Position numbers and translations under genes: made by a program
In this document: piece after piece, positions 26,951 through 35,952 of the stretch
How positions within the stretch are numbered: position 1 is the first letter of the stretch
Layout of the letters: every line of letters begins with the position of its first letter
Assembly: GCF_022429565.1 (NCBI RefSeq)
Contig: NZ_CP092487.1
Coordinates: 1,273,001 to 1,337,000, forward strand
DNA from: Lutibacter sp. A64
GTDB lineage: Bacteria > Bacteroidota > Bacteroidia > Flavobacteriales > Flavobacteriaceae
DNA length: 64,000 nucleotides
Direction of reading: 5' to 3'
Notes under the pieces: generated by a model
Told to the model about the DNA's origin: nothing
The model's database searches: none
Seen by the model: the letters and a program-made list of their open reading frames with translations, nothing else

Positions 26951-29077
26951 ATGAAAAAATTACTTTCGTTTTTATTTATTTGCACCTTTATTTTAGGGTA
27001 TTCTCAACAAAAAGAACTATCTATAGAAGATGCTGTTTTAGGCTATTATAAAGGATTGTATCCAAGTTCGCTATCCAATTTACAATGGGTAAAAAACAGC
27101 ACTAATTATGTTTTTCTAAAAGAAAATGAGTATGTTTTTACAAGTGCCAAAACTGGTGATATTGTTGAAAAAACTAACTTAAATGATTTAAAAGAAGCAT
27201 ATCCTCAATTACAAAGAATGCCATACATTCAAGAAATTAATGCTAGTTCTTTAGCTTTTAGAACTAGAAACTCTATAGAAATTTTTAATTACAAAACAAA
27301 TACAAAACAAGCAAGCATTACTTTTGATGACAATGCTGAAAATAACGAATATAATTCTAAAGCAAATGCTGTTGCCTACACAATTGACAATAATTTATAC
27401 ATTGCAACTGCTTCAAACCCAAAAATTACCGTAACAGAAATTGAAGATAAAAATATAGTTTCTGGACAAGCGATACACAGAAGTGAATTTGGAATTACAA
27501 AAGGAACTTTTTGGAGTCCGGAAGGAAATTATTTAGCATTTTATCAAAAAGATGAAAGTAATGTAACAGATTATCCTCTGGTAGATATTAACACCTACCC
27601 TGCTTCATTAAAAAATATAAAATACCCAATGGCAGGACAAGCTAGTGAACAAGCTAAAATTGGTATATTTAACCTAAAAACTCAAAAAACCACCTATTTA
27701 GATATTGATACTACAGACGAACATTATTTAACTAATTTGTCTTGGACACCAGACGAAAAATATGTGTTGATTGCTGAAATAAACAGAGGTCAAAATCACG
27801 TTTGGTACAATACATACAATATAACAACTGGCAAAAAAGTTGCTACACTTTTTGAAGAAACTAGTGATAAGTGGACAGAACCAGAACACGATGCAGTGTT
27901 TTTACCAAATAGTACAACTAACTTTTTATGGTTTAGCGAACGTGATGGCTTTATGAATTTATACCATTACACAACAGCAGGTAAATTAGTGAAACAACTT
28001 ACAAAATTTAAATGGGTAGTAACTGATATTTTGGGTTTTGATGAAAAAGGAAAAAATGTTTTTATTACTGGAACTGGTGAAGATGCGAGAGAATCTCACA
28101 CCTACAAAGTAAATATTAAAAATGGAAAATATACAAAATTAACTTCTGAAAACGGTTCTCATAGAACTAAATTAAGTACAAACGGTGCTTATTTAATTGA
28201 CAGTTATAGCAATTTAGAAACTCCAAACAATACTTTAATAATTGACACCAAAAAAGAAACATCTACTCAAATATATACAGCTAAAAATCCTTTAGAAGAT
28301 TATGCCATTGGAACTACAGAGTTTATAACTCTAAAAGGAAATGATGGAACAGATTTATATTCTAGAGTAATAAAACCTGCAAATTTTGATCCTTCAAAAA
28401 AATACCCTGTTTTAATTTATGTTTATGGAGGTCCACATGCACAAATGAATACAAATACGTGGCTTGGAGGTGCTAGTTTATGGATGCCTGCTTTTGCTAC
28501 TTTAGAAAATTATATCATTTTTACTTTAGACAATAGAGGATCTGCAAATAGAGGTTTTGCTTTTGAAAGCAGTATCCACAGAAATTTAGGAGATCTAGAA
28601 ATAGAAGATCAATTAACTGGTGTTGAGTATTTAAAATCTTTAAACTACGTAGATGCTAATAGAATTGCTGTAAATGGCTGGAGTTTTGGCGGATTTATGA
28701 CTACAAGTTTAATGCTTCGAAACCCAGGAATGTTTACAACCGCTGTTGCTGGTGGACCTGTAATTGATTGGAAATATTATGAAGTTATGTATGGCGAACG
28801 CTATATGGATACCCCACAAGAAAACCCTGAAGGTTATAAAAAAGCAAAAGTTAGCAATTACATTAAAAATTTAGATGGTAAAATGCTAATCATACACGGA
28901 AGTGTAGATCCAGTAGTTGTACCACAACACAGTATGAGTTTATTACAAGAAGCTGTAAAACAAAAAACTCAAATAGACTTTTTTACTTACCCAATGCACG
29001 AACATAATGTAGGTGGATTAGACAGAGTACATTTAATTAAAAAAATGACGCAATATATTGTTGAAAACAACAAATAA
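26951..29077 (+). CDS. Dipeptidyl peptidase IV-like S9 peptidase
   Basis: A 708-residue exported serine peptidase (signal peptide ending near LGYSQQ). An N-terminal beta-propeller DPP IV domain (about 40-440) is followed by the alpha/beta hydrolase domain (about 465-705). Catalytic serine in GWSFGGFMTTS (near 581), aspartate in IHGSVDPVV and histidine in PMHEHNVGG. The double-glutamate-like entry is not checked in detail. It removes N-terminal dipeptides, often Xaa-Pro, from peptides in the periplasm. Single-gene unit with a strong terminator after it. Confidence 0.93.
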   Translation: MKKLLSFLFICTFILGYSQQKELSIEDAVLGYYKGLYPSSLSNLQWVKNSTNYVFLKENEYVFTSAKTGDIVEKTNLNDLKEAYPQLQRMPYIQEINASSLAFRTRNSIEIFNYKTNTKQASITFDDNAENNEYNSKANAVAYTIDNNLYIATASNPKITVTEIEDKNIVSGQAIHRSEFGITKGTFWSPEGNYLAFYQKDESNVTDYPLVDINTYPASLKNIKYPMAGQASEQAKIGIFNLKTQKTTYLDIDTTDEHYLTNLSWTPDEKYVLIAEINRGQNHVWYNTYNITTGKKVATLFEETSDKWTEPEHDAVFLPNSTTNFLWFSERDGFMNLYHYTTAGKLVKQLTKFKWVVTDILGFDEKGKNVFITGTGEDARESHTYKVNIKNGKYTKLTSENGSHRTKLSTNGAYLIDSYSNLETPNNTLIIDTKKETSTQIYTAKNPLEDYAIGTTEFITLKGNDGTDLYSRVIKPANFDPSKKYPVLIYVYGGPHAQMNTNTWLGGASLWMPAFATLENYIIFTLDNRGSANRGFAFESSIHRNLGDLEIEDQLTGVEYLKSLNYVDANRIAVNGWSFGGFMTTSLMLRNPGMFTTAVAGGPVIDWKYYEVMYGERYMDTPQENPEGYKKAKVSNYIKNLDGKMLIIHGSVDPVVVPQHSMSLLQEAVKQKTQIDFFTYPMHEHNVGGLDRVHLIKKMTQYIVENNK

Positions 29078-29112
29078 TTACGCTTACAACATTATAAGTA
29101 GAATTTTGCAAT

Positions 29113-29150
29113 AAAAAAGAGGAAATCTAACATTAGATTTCCTCTTTTTT
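29113..29150. terminator. Bidirectional intrinsic terminator
   Basis: Perfect 18-base arms separated by CA: an A-run with GAGGAAATCTAA pairs with TTAGATTTCCTC and a T-run. It lies between the peptidase gene and the convergent YeeE-rhodanese gene, and has T-tracts on both strands. Confidence 0.9.
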
Positions 29151-29198
29151 ATAGAATATTTAGTTTAAAAGCTCATTAAAAACTAAATCAAATACTGT

Positions 29199-30395
29199 TT
29201 AACAACCTCCTTGAATTTTAACCTCTTTTACCTTTATTGGAGCCGATAAATTTTTAAGTGATTCTGTTAAAATATTCATTTTAATAATTAAATCCTTTCT
29301 GTAATTATAAATCTGCATTTCAGATTTTAAATCTTCATTTGGCATTTTAATATCAGTAGAAAATTTTTCTTTAAACGTTTTAGAATTTTCAGTTAATATA
29401 AAATTTTCAGAATTTCCAAGATAACTTGCCCACACATAAGTTTTTCTTACTAAACTTTCATCATCTGCATAAAAATAATTTGCTTTTAAGTTTTGGGTAA
29501 ATACTTTATGCCATTCTCTATTTCCAAGCTCTTCAAACGGAATATTTATTGCCATAGGTAAATGATACGCTTCATATTCTTCTGGCGAACGAACATCAAT
29601 TACATTAATTTTATAATAGTTATTTGCAATTTCAAACGCAAGGGCATCTGAATCAACTTCATTAAAAATAATATTTTGTTGTATTTTAGGATCTTCTATT
29701 TTTTGGGCAATAACTTCCTCTTTTGAAGGAGTTATTGTAATTAACACCAACGTTATAAATGCTAATGAAATACCCGATATATAAACTATTATTTTCTTTT
29801 TAGAAAAATTAGATTGACGCTTACTAACTTTATCTTCAATTTTATGTGTAAAGTAGAAAGCTAAAAAAGCAATTGCCGTAAGAAGAAATGCAAAAGCCAA
29901 CTTAGACATACCAAGCATTTCATTCATTAATACGGGTCCCCAATTTTCAGCTAAATAAATAGTTTCAAAAAACGGATATGCTTCTGCAAATATTATAATT
30001 CCAATAGCAGATCCAAAAACAAATGCTAATCCGTCAATTTTGCCAATTGCAGCTGCACAAACACTTGTTCCTGGACAAAACCCTCCAATAACAAATCCTA
30101 AGCCCATAATGGCTCCACCAACCAATGCTGACCACAAAAAAGTAGGGTTTACATAGATTAAATTTAAATCTAAAAATCCAAAATGTGATAATAACAACAC
30201 ACCAATCATAGCAGTTACTCCTGCTGTAAAAAACACTTTAAGAACCGTAAAATCGTATCCGTAAAATAATCCTACTAATTTTTTTGTGGATGAAAATCCT
30301 GCTTGTTCTAATGCAAATCCAAAGCCTATACCCGATAAAAGTGCTATTACAAGGCTAAATTCGTTACTAAAAATGTAAGGTACTAATGGTCCCAT
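29199..30395 (-). CDS. YeeE/YedE half-transporter fused to a rhodanese-like domain
   Basis: About 398 residues from the ATG at 30395 (the frame goes on to a TTG at 30416). Residues 1-180 are YeeE/YedE (thiosulfate/sulfur transporter) membrane helices with the conserved GGFCPGTSVCAAA. After another span (about 205-222) comes a periplasmic rhodanese-like domain (about 240-345: INVIDVRSPEEYEAYHLP). At the place of the catalytic cysteine the sequence reads YFYADDESLVRK, with alanine, so sulfur transfer through a persulfide is unlikely. The C-terminus is helical and ends GGC, which may offer another cysteine. Last gene of an operon with a second YeeE, a cytochrome b and an octaheme cytochrome c. 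Confidence 0.88.
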   Translation of the reverse strand: MGPLVPYIFSNEFSLVIALLSGIGFGFALEQAGFSSTKKLVGLFYGYDFTVLKVFFTAGVTAMIGVLLLSHFGFLDLNLIYVNPTFLWSALVGGAIMGLGFVIGGFCPGTSVCAAAIGKIDGLAFVFGSAIGIIIFAEAYPFFETIYLAENWGPVLMNEMLGMSKLAFAFLLTAIAFLAFYFTHKIEDKVSKRQSNFSKKKIIVYISGISLAFITLVLITITPSKEEVIAQKIEDPKIQQNIIFNEVDSDALAFEIANNYYKINVIDVRSPEEYEAYHLPMAINIPFEELGNREWHKVFTQNLKANYFYADDESLVRKTYVWASYLGNSENFILTENSKTFKEKFSTDIKMPNEDLKSEMQIYNYRKDLIIKMNILTESLKNLSAPIKVKEVKIQGGC

Positions 30396-30403
30396 ATTAT
30401 AAA

Positions 30404-30919
30404 TTATTTTAACCAAAGATTTCTAAAAAAATATGCAAATGCGTATGCAGACCCAAATATGGCCAACATTGTAATTATGCCTCCAAACGACATCACTCCC
30501 ATTCCGCTTAAAGCAGAACCACTGGTACAACCTCTTCCTAATTGTGAACCAAGTCCAAATAATAAACCTCCAAGTATGGCAGTTCCAATACGTGTAACTT
30601 CGCTTACTTTAGCTCCACGTTCTAGCTGTAAGCCAACACGATTAGATAAAACACCTGAAAAAAAAGCACCAATAACAACTCCTATAACTTCCCAAACAAG
30701 CCAATCTTTTAAGGGACCATCATGAGTTTCTGAAAATTCTTTCAAATATGTAGTGTTTGCTGTATGTTCTGGCGCTAATTCAACAATAGAACTTAGTGCT
30801 ACACTTTTTACAGCTCCACTTGCACCTAAGCCTCTACCTGTAATATATATAGTTCCCAATAAAACTAATCCTAAAATTAAACCCGCCAAATACGGATTCA
30901 TGTATGCTTTTGATTTCAT
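30404..30919 (-). CDS. YeeE/YedE-family half-transporter
   Basis: A 171-residue membrane protein of the YeeE/YedE family, about half the size of fused TsuA-type thiosulfate transporters. The hallmark LGRGCTSGSALSGMG is at about residues 123-137. The second hallmark, GFCPGT, is on the partner protein encoded next, so the two probably form one heteromeric transporter. A polar loop of about 40 residues (44-82) lies between spans one and two. It starts within an ATGA overlap with the cytochrome b gene. Confidence 0.88.
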   Translation of the reverse strand: MKSKAYMNPYLAGLILGLVLLGTIYITGRGLGASGAVKSVALSSIVELAPEHTANTTYLKEFSETHDGPLKDWLVWEVIGVVIGAFFSGVLSNRVGLQLERGAKVSEVTRIGTAILGGLLFGLGSQLGRGCTSGSALSGMGVMSFGGIITMLAIFGSAYAFAYFFRNLWLK

Positions 30920-31590
30920 TGTTTTACTTTTTTAGTTGGGTTAACATCATTCTTTTCTTCTTCTTTTTTCTCACTAGTTTTAGGCGTATCTTCCAAATCT
31001 TCATAACCTGTAATCATTGCATTTATGTTCGATGTTGGAGTTTCACCAGTAGTTGTCATATACACATGTACAATTAAAAATACGATCAATAAAATAGCTC
31101 CTAAAGTGTGCCAAAAGGCAATATCTTCTAGTGGATAATCTTCTACAATTACAATATTATTTTCATCAAAAGATTTATATAACATATACATAATTCCAGA
31201 AATTAAAGTCATTGGAATTAATACCAATTTAAAAGATAAGTACACCAAACGCTGTAGTGGATTTAATTTTCTTAGCTGTGTTTTTTTAGTAGGATGCTGT
31301 TTTCCTCTAAACATATCTACTAAATAATATCTTAGCTGTTCTTTTAAATTTTTTGTTGTTGGAATGTATTGTCGCCATTCTCCAGTAGTAAAATGCCAAA
31401 AAATAGAAATTACAATAAGCCCCAAAAGCAACCAAGAAGCAGTTCTATGAAATGCTACAGCTTTTTCAAATCCAAAAATATCAAAAGTGCCATGTACTTC
31501 GAAACCTGTAACGGCTAAAAACATAATTAATGAAGCTTGAGACCAATGCCAAAACCTCTCAAATCCTTTATAAATATATACTTTACTCAT
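30916..31590 (-). CDS. Cytochrome b/b6-type membrane subunit
   Basis: A 224-residue di-heme cytochrome b-like protein with four membrane segments. Candidate heme-ligand histidines sit in GFERFWHWSQ (about 11-20), AVAFHRTASW, WHTLGAILL and LIVHVYMTTTGE. The family (NarI/thiosulfate reductase cytochrome b, Ni/Fe-hydrogenase b) passes electrons between quinones and periplasmic cytochromes. The tail (190-224) is charged and lysine-rich. It lies 20 bases after the octaheme cytochrome gene and is the likely quinone link for it. Confidence 0.9.
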   Translation of the reverse strand: MSKVYIYKGFERFWHWSQASLIMFLAVTGFEVHGTFDIFGFEKAVAFHRTASWLLLGLIVISIFWHFTTGEWRQYIPTTKNLKEQLRYYLVDMFRGKQHPTKKTQLRKLNPLQRLVYLSFKLVLIPMTLISGIMYMLYKSFDENNIVIVEDYPLEDIAFWHTLGAILLIVFLIVHVYMTTTGETPTSNINAMITGYEDLEDTPKTSEKKEEEKNDVNPTKKVKQ

Positions 31591-31609
31591 ACTATTAATT
31601 TTAAACTTT

Positions 31610-33226
31610 TTATGAATCTAACCTATCTGGTTGTTCTTCTTTATTATGATCTATTACTTGTTTTTTATACCTGTTATGTTTAAGATCTTGCCCTATGCGT
31701 AACCCTGCATGACTTACTACTCCAAAAACGGCAAATATCAACAACCATTTACCAACTGCGTCTAACGTTTTATTAGTGTCTCTTCCTGGTAAATAAAAAC
31801 CTGTTAAATTTTCTAAACGTCCACCAGTACGTGTATGGCAATCTACACAGCTTAATGCTTTATCTTTTGGTGAAACCATGTGATTTAAAGGCCAATAACT
31901 TTCAGTTTTTATAAAATCGAATTTACCACTATAAGGTTGACCTGCTATTTCCATTCCCTTTTTAGCCGCTGTTACCCAATTAAAATCGTTCCAATATGCA
32001 CTATCACCTTTTTTATCACCATATAATAAAGGTTGAATTATACGCTTATATTCAGTGTCGTAAATTTGATTTCCTCTATGTATTTTTACAGGAATAATTT
32101 TTGAATTTCTATCGTTATAAGAACCATGAAGGGTATTCATTTTAACAACATCAGTAGTAATACTATCACCTAATCTATATTGTTCGGCTGTTCCATTAAA
32201 CCATACATAATCTGGTTTTACATTTCTTTGCCAATCAAAAGATCCTTTAATTGATAGATAACTATGATTACCTAATGAATCTTCTATAGAATAAGGTTCA
32301 CCATCTTTTAATTTTCCTGCATCAGACCAATTCCAAGACATTTTTGTTGAATTAACCTTAGCATACTCTGGAATATGGCAGGTTTGACAAGCTATTTTTG
32401 AACCATGACGGTTTAAAACATCGTTAAAATGAGGTGTTGTAGTATGACAATCTTGACATTTAGCGCGGTTAATATTGTTTGTTGATACCGAATAAAGTTT
32501 CCCTTTAATTTGATGATTTGTTGCTGTATGGCAAGCAACACACTCCATATTCATACCGTTTGTAGCCATATGAACATCTACTTCTCTATCGCATGAAAGT
32601 TGTGCCACTTCTAAATCTCCGTGTTTTACATTGTTTCCTCCTCCACTAAAAAAGTGACAAGAACCACAGTTATTTCTAGTTGGTAAACCAACACTTTGCG
32701 CTACATTTTCTAAATTAACTGTTCTATCTGGATAACCAGCCATTGAAGAACCTTTAAAATATTCTTCACTATTATCATGACAAACCATACAATCTACATT
32801 TCGTGCATTTGTAAAATCGTAATGGTTACTATCCATTCCAAAACCAATATGGCATTTAGCACAAGATTTTTCATTCGAATTAGCTCCAATACAAAAATTA
32901 TTTAACACATTTTTTTTACCTGAAGCATAAACACCTTTACCCTTTACATACGAAAGTCTATCCCAATTCCAGTGAGATGAAGCCATTACTTCTTTATGAG
33001 TTTCTGTATGACAAGTAAGACACGTTTCTGTAACTTCTTGAGGTGTTTCAAACTTTTTATGTAAAACATCTAACTTATGATGATCAACTGATGGAACAGC
33101 TTTAAATGCATATTTTTGCTTTAACTGTTCTAATTTTAAATTAGCTGGCTCATCTTCATGAGAAACATTTACCGCTACTAACGTTGCAATTATAATCACA
33201 ATTACAATAATTATAGATTTATACAT
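31610..33226 (-). CDS. Octaheme c-type cytochrome, tetrathionate reductase (OTR) family
   Basis: A 538-residue exported multiheme cytochrome. Eight CxxCH motifs are visible: CLTCH, CAKCH, CMVCH, CGSCH, CVACH, CQDCH, CQTCH and CVDCH. The spacing and the CMVCHDNSEEYFKG segment match the octaheme tetrathionate reductase family, whose Shewanella member reduces tetrathionate, nitrite and hydroxylamine in vitro. An N-terminal signal anchor (4-19) and a C-terminal membrane span (about 493-510) with a charged tail anchor it to the membrane. It leads an operon with cytochrome b and two YeeE proteins, one carrying a rhodanese-like domain, which points to a sulfur-oxyanion role. The direction of electron flow cannot be decided from sequence. 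Confidence 0.92.
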   Translation of the reverse strand: MYKSIIIVIVIIIATLVAVNVSHEDEPANLKLEQLKQKYAFKAVPSVDHHKLDVLHKKFETPQEVTETCLTCHTETHKEVMASSHWNWDRLSYVKGKGVYASGKKNVLNNFCIGANSNEKSCAKCHIGFGMDSNHYDFTNARNVDCMVCHDNSEEYFKGSSMAGYPDRTVNLENVAQSVGLPTRNNCGSCHFFSGGGNNVKHGDLEVAQLSCDREVDVHMATNGMNMECVACHTATNHQIKGKLYSVSTNNINRAKCQDCHTTTPHFNDVLNRHGSKIACQTCHIPEYAKVNSTKMSWNWSDAGKLKDGEPYSIEDSLGNHSYLSIKGSFDWQRNVKPDYVWFNGTAEQYRLGDSITTDVVKMNTLHGSYNDRNSKIIPVKIHRGNQIYDTEYKRIIQPLLYGDKKGDSAYWNDFNWVTAAKKGMEIAGQPYSGKFDFIKTESYWPLNHMVSPKDKALSCVDCHTRTGGRLENLTGFYLPGRDTNKTLDAVGKWLLIFAVFGVVSHAGLRIGQDLKHNRYKKQVIDHNKEEQPDRLDS

Positions 33227-33519
33227 GTTTACAAATTTTTAATTCACTTTATTAAAATTCTATAGTTCTGCATTCCGATTTAAAAAAGATAAAAAACCAT
33301 ATTTATATCTTTAATTATTATTTTTTATCGCTGTATCTTAAATTCAAAATATTTATAAGTCTAAATGTCTTAATACTTTACACATTGTTTTTATACAAAT
33401 GTTACATAAAAAAAAGAGTAAAAATGTAGAAGCCTATTTTCTAATGATTTAGCTATATTTTGAAAATCTAATTTAAAATGATTCTAAAATAAAGTGGAAT
33501 TTAAAACCTAAAAAAGATG

Positions 33520-33547
33520 AATTTTACACCTTTTAAGCTGTAAAATT
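33520..33547. promoter_or_regulatory. Inverted repeat, possible operator
   Basis: Perfect 9-base arms AATTTTACA and TGTAAAATT around a 10-base spacer. No T-run follows, so it is not a typical terminator. It could be a binding site for a dimeric regulator of the octaheme cytochrome operon or of the rightward gene. The function is inferred only. Confidence 0.3.
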
Positions 33548-33643
33548 GATTTAAAAAATTAATATTATAATGTATTTTCAACTTAAAGTTAAATTAAAAT
33601 TTAAACATGGTTTTAAGTTTTATTAATTAATAAAATGATAGCT

Positions 33644-33651
33644 TATATTTG
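33644..33651 (+). promoter_or_regulatory. Candidate -7 box (TATATTTG)
   Basis: TATATTTG 35 bases before the aldose epimerase-like start fits TAnnTTTG; no clear -33 partner. Confidence 0.35.
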
Positions 33652-33686
33652 TATTTCAAAAAATAATTTTAGTCATTTTAAATACT

Positions 33687-34475
33687 ATGATATTAATTAG
33701 CGAAGACAAAAACTCAATTATAAAAATTGATAAAGGAGAATTAATTAGCTATAAAAAAAATGGCGAAGAATTAATTCATCAAAAAAAGAATCCAGGTTGG
33801 AAAAATTCTGATACAGAAATGTTCCCAATAATTGGTCCAACTAACGCTAATAATTTTATAGTTTCTACTCCAAAAGGAAACTACAATCAAGACCAACATG
33901 GTCTTTTACGAGAATTAGAATATACGCTTTTTCATCAAGATGATACTAGTTTTGTTTTTCAAAAAAAATATGCCGCTTATACTGCCGTAGAAAACTCTAA
34001 ATATCCCGATAAATCTACTGTCCGTTTAATTTCTTGGCCTTATAGTTTTAGTTTTCAAAAAAAAATTGAATTAGAAAATAATGGCTTAAAAATTTCATTT
34101 AAAATTAATACTGAAAAAGGAATGCCTTTTATGCTTGGTTACCATCCTGCTTTTATGTTAAATGGTAATTTAGATGAAGTAATTGAATCTAAAAACCAAC
34201 AAATAACTATTCCTACAATTATTGAAGGTGGTAGTAAAGCCTTTTCAATTTTAAATACTAACGAAGTTAAATTAATTAAAAAAGAAGGTTATAATCTAGC
34301 TATTAAAACTAAAGGCTTTAACAATTTTATGTTGTGGACAGAGGTTTCTAATATGTTATGTATTGAGCCAATTACTGCGTATCCATATGTTGGTAAAGAA
34401 ATGCTTTCAGAAAAATTATTTAACAAATCTAATGGATTAGATCAATTTGAAGTTTCAATCACACCTTACAGTTAA
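33687..34475 (+). CDS. Aldose 1-epimerase-family protein
   Basis: A 262-residue protein of the galactose mutarotase / glucose-6-phosphate epimerase fold. Seen are PIIGPTN, the DQHGLLRELEY segment with the first conserved histidine, and LGYHPAFML with the second. The C-terminal ITAYPYVGKEM carries an acidic/aromatic region. It probably interconverts sugar anomers in the cytoplasm (no signal peptide). The sugar is unknown. Single gene. Confidence 0.88.
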   Translation: MILISEDKNSIIKIDKGELISYKKNGEELIHQKKNPGWKNSDTEMFPIIGPTNANNFIVSTPKGNYNQDQHGLLRELEYTLFHQDDTSFVFQKKYAAYTAVENSKYPDKSTVRLISWPYSFSFQKKIELENNGLKISFKINTEKGMPFMLGYHPAFMLNGNLDEVIESKNQQITIPTIIEGGSKAFSILNTNEVKLIKKEGYNLAIKTKGFNNFMLWTEVSNMLCIEPITAYPYVGKEMLSEKLFNKSNGLDQFEVSITPYS

Positions 34476-34581
34476 CTTTCTAAAAGTGTTTAGATTACAA
34501 TTAATTTAAACTTTATAAATTTTATAAAACTAGAAGGTGTTTTTGATAAATCGCTAATCCTATTATAAAAATAAAATTCTG

Positions 34582-34589
34582 TACTTTTG
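34582..34589 (+). promoter_or_regulatory. Candidate -7 box (TACTTTTG) for mtaB
   Basis: TACTTTTG, 19 bases upstream of the mtaB start, fits TAnnTTTG. The nearest TTTTG upstream (34551-34555) is spaced too far. Confidence 0.4.
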
Positions 34590-34608
34590 CGCTCCTAAAA
34601 GTACAAGA

Positions 34609-35943
34609 ATGAGCACACAAAAAAAAGTAGCATTTTACACACTAGGTTGTAAACTAAATTTTTCTGAAACTTCTACCATTGCGCGTAACTTTCAAAATGA
34701 AGGTTTTAAACGTGTAGAATTTGAAGAAAAGGCTGATATATATGTAATTAATACGTGTTCTGTAACCGATAACGCAGACAAACGTTTTAAATCAATTGTT
34801 AAAAATGCACTAAAGAAAAATGAAAATGCTTTTTTAATTGCAATTGGTTGTTACGCCCAGTTAAAACCAGAAGAATTAGCTGCAGTTGATGGTGTAGATA
34901 TGGTTTTAGGTGCTACTGAAAAATTTAAGGTTACCGATTATATTAACGACTTGTCTAAAAATGAAATGGGCGAAGTGCATTCGTGTGAAATTGAAGAAGC
35001 CGATTTTTATGTAGGTTCATATTCAATTGGTGATAGAACACGCGCCTTTCTAAAAGTTCAAGATGGTTGCGATTATAAATGCACCTATTGTACCATACCT
35101 TTAGCTCGTGGAATTTCTAGAAGTGATGCTTTAGAAAATGTATTGAAAAATGCACAAGAAATTTCAGAAAAAGGAATTAAAGAAATTGTACTTACTGGTG
35201 TAAATATTGGTGATTATGGTAAAGGTGAATTTGGAAATAAAAAACACGAACACACCTTTTTTCAATTAGTAGAAGCATTGGATACGGTTGAAGGTATTCA
35301 CCGTTTACGAATCTCTTCAATAGAACCAAATTTATTGACAAATGAAACTATAGATTTTGTTTCAAAATCCAATAGTTTTGTACCACATTTTCACATTCCA
35401 TTACAAAGCGGTAGCGATACATTATTAAAATTAATGAAACGCCGCTATTTAAAAGATACATACACCAATAGAGTTGAAGCAATAAAGAAAATAATGCCAA
35501 ATGCTTGTATTGGCGTTGATGTAATTGTTGGTTTTCCTGGAGAAACTGATGAATTATTTTTAGAAACCTACAACTATTTAAATGAATTAGACATTTCATA
35601 TTTACATGTGTTCACCTATTCTGAAAGGCCAAATACAGAGGCTATTAAAATGGATGGTGTAGTCGCTAAAAGAACACGAACAAAACACAGTAAAATGCTT
35701 AGAGGTTTATCTGTTAAAAAAAGAAGAGCTTTTTATGAAAGTCAGATAGGTAATAAATTAACTGTTTTATTTGAAAGTGAAAATAAAGAAGGTTTTATTC
35801 ACGGATTTACCGAAAATTATGTAAAAGTAAAAACTCCGTGGAACCCAGAATTGGTAAATACACTTCATGAAATTAAACTAACAAAAATAGATGAAGACGG
35901 AATTGTACGTTTTGAATGGGTAAATGTGCCTCAATTAAATTAA
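34609..35943 (+). CDS. mtaB: tRNA t6A37 methylthiotransferase MtaB
   Basis: A 444-residue radical SAM enzyme that converts t6A at position 37 of tRNA to ms2t6A. The N-terminal UPF0004 domain has three cluster cysteines (LGCKLN, NTCSVTDNAD, IGCYAQL). The radical SAM triad is CDYKCTYC (about residue 152). A C-terminal TRAM domain (about 375-440) follows. The pattern LGCKLN with the short N-terminus points to MtaB rather than MiaB or RimO. It is nine bases from marC, so probably co-transcribed. Confidence 0.93.
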   Translation: MSTQKKVAFYTLGCKLNFSETSTIARNFQNEGFKRVEFEEKADIYVINTCSVTDNADKRFKSIVKNALKKNENAFLIAIGCYAQLKPEELAAVDGVDMVLGATEKFKVTDYINDLSKNEMGEVHSCEIEEADFYVGSYSIGDRTRAFLKVQDGCDYKCTYCTIPLARGISRSDALENVLKNAQEISEKGIKEIVLTGVNIGDYGKGEFGNKKHEHTFFQLVEALDTVEGIHRLRISSIEPNLLTNETIDFVSKSNSFVPHFHIPLQSGSDTLLKLMKRRYLKDTYTNRVEAIKKIMPNACIGVDVIVGFPGETDELFLETYNYLNELDISYLHVFTYSERPNTEAIKMDGVVAKRTRTKHSKMLRGLSVKKRRAFYESQIGNKLTVLFESENKEGFIHGFTENYVKVKTPWNPELVNTLHEIKLTKIDEDGIVRFEWVNVPQLN

Positions 35944-35952
35944 AAAGTTAAA

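Larger units (their letters stand above)
33227..33686. other. Divergent intergenic region with palindrome
   Basis: 460 bases of very AT-rich DNA between the octaheme cytochrome operon and the aldose epimerase-like gene. I find no coding potential. It holds an inverted repeat, AATTTTACA (33520-33528) and TGTAAAATT (33539-33547), with a 10-base spacer, and a candidate -7 box at 33644-33651 for the rightward gene. The rest shows no structure I can name. Confidence 0.6.
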
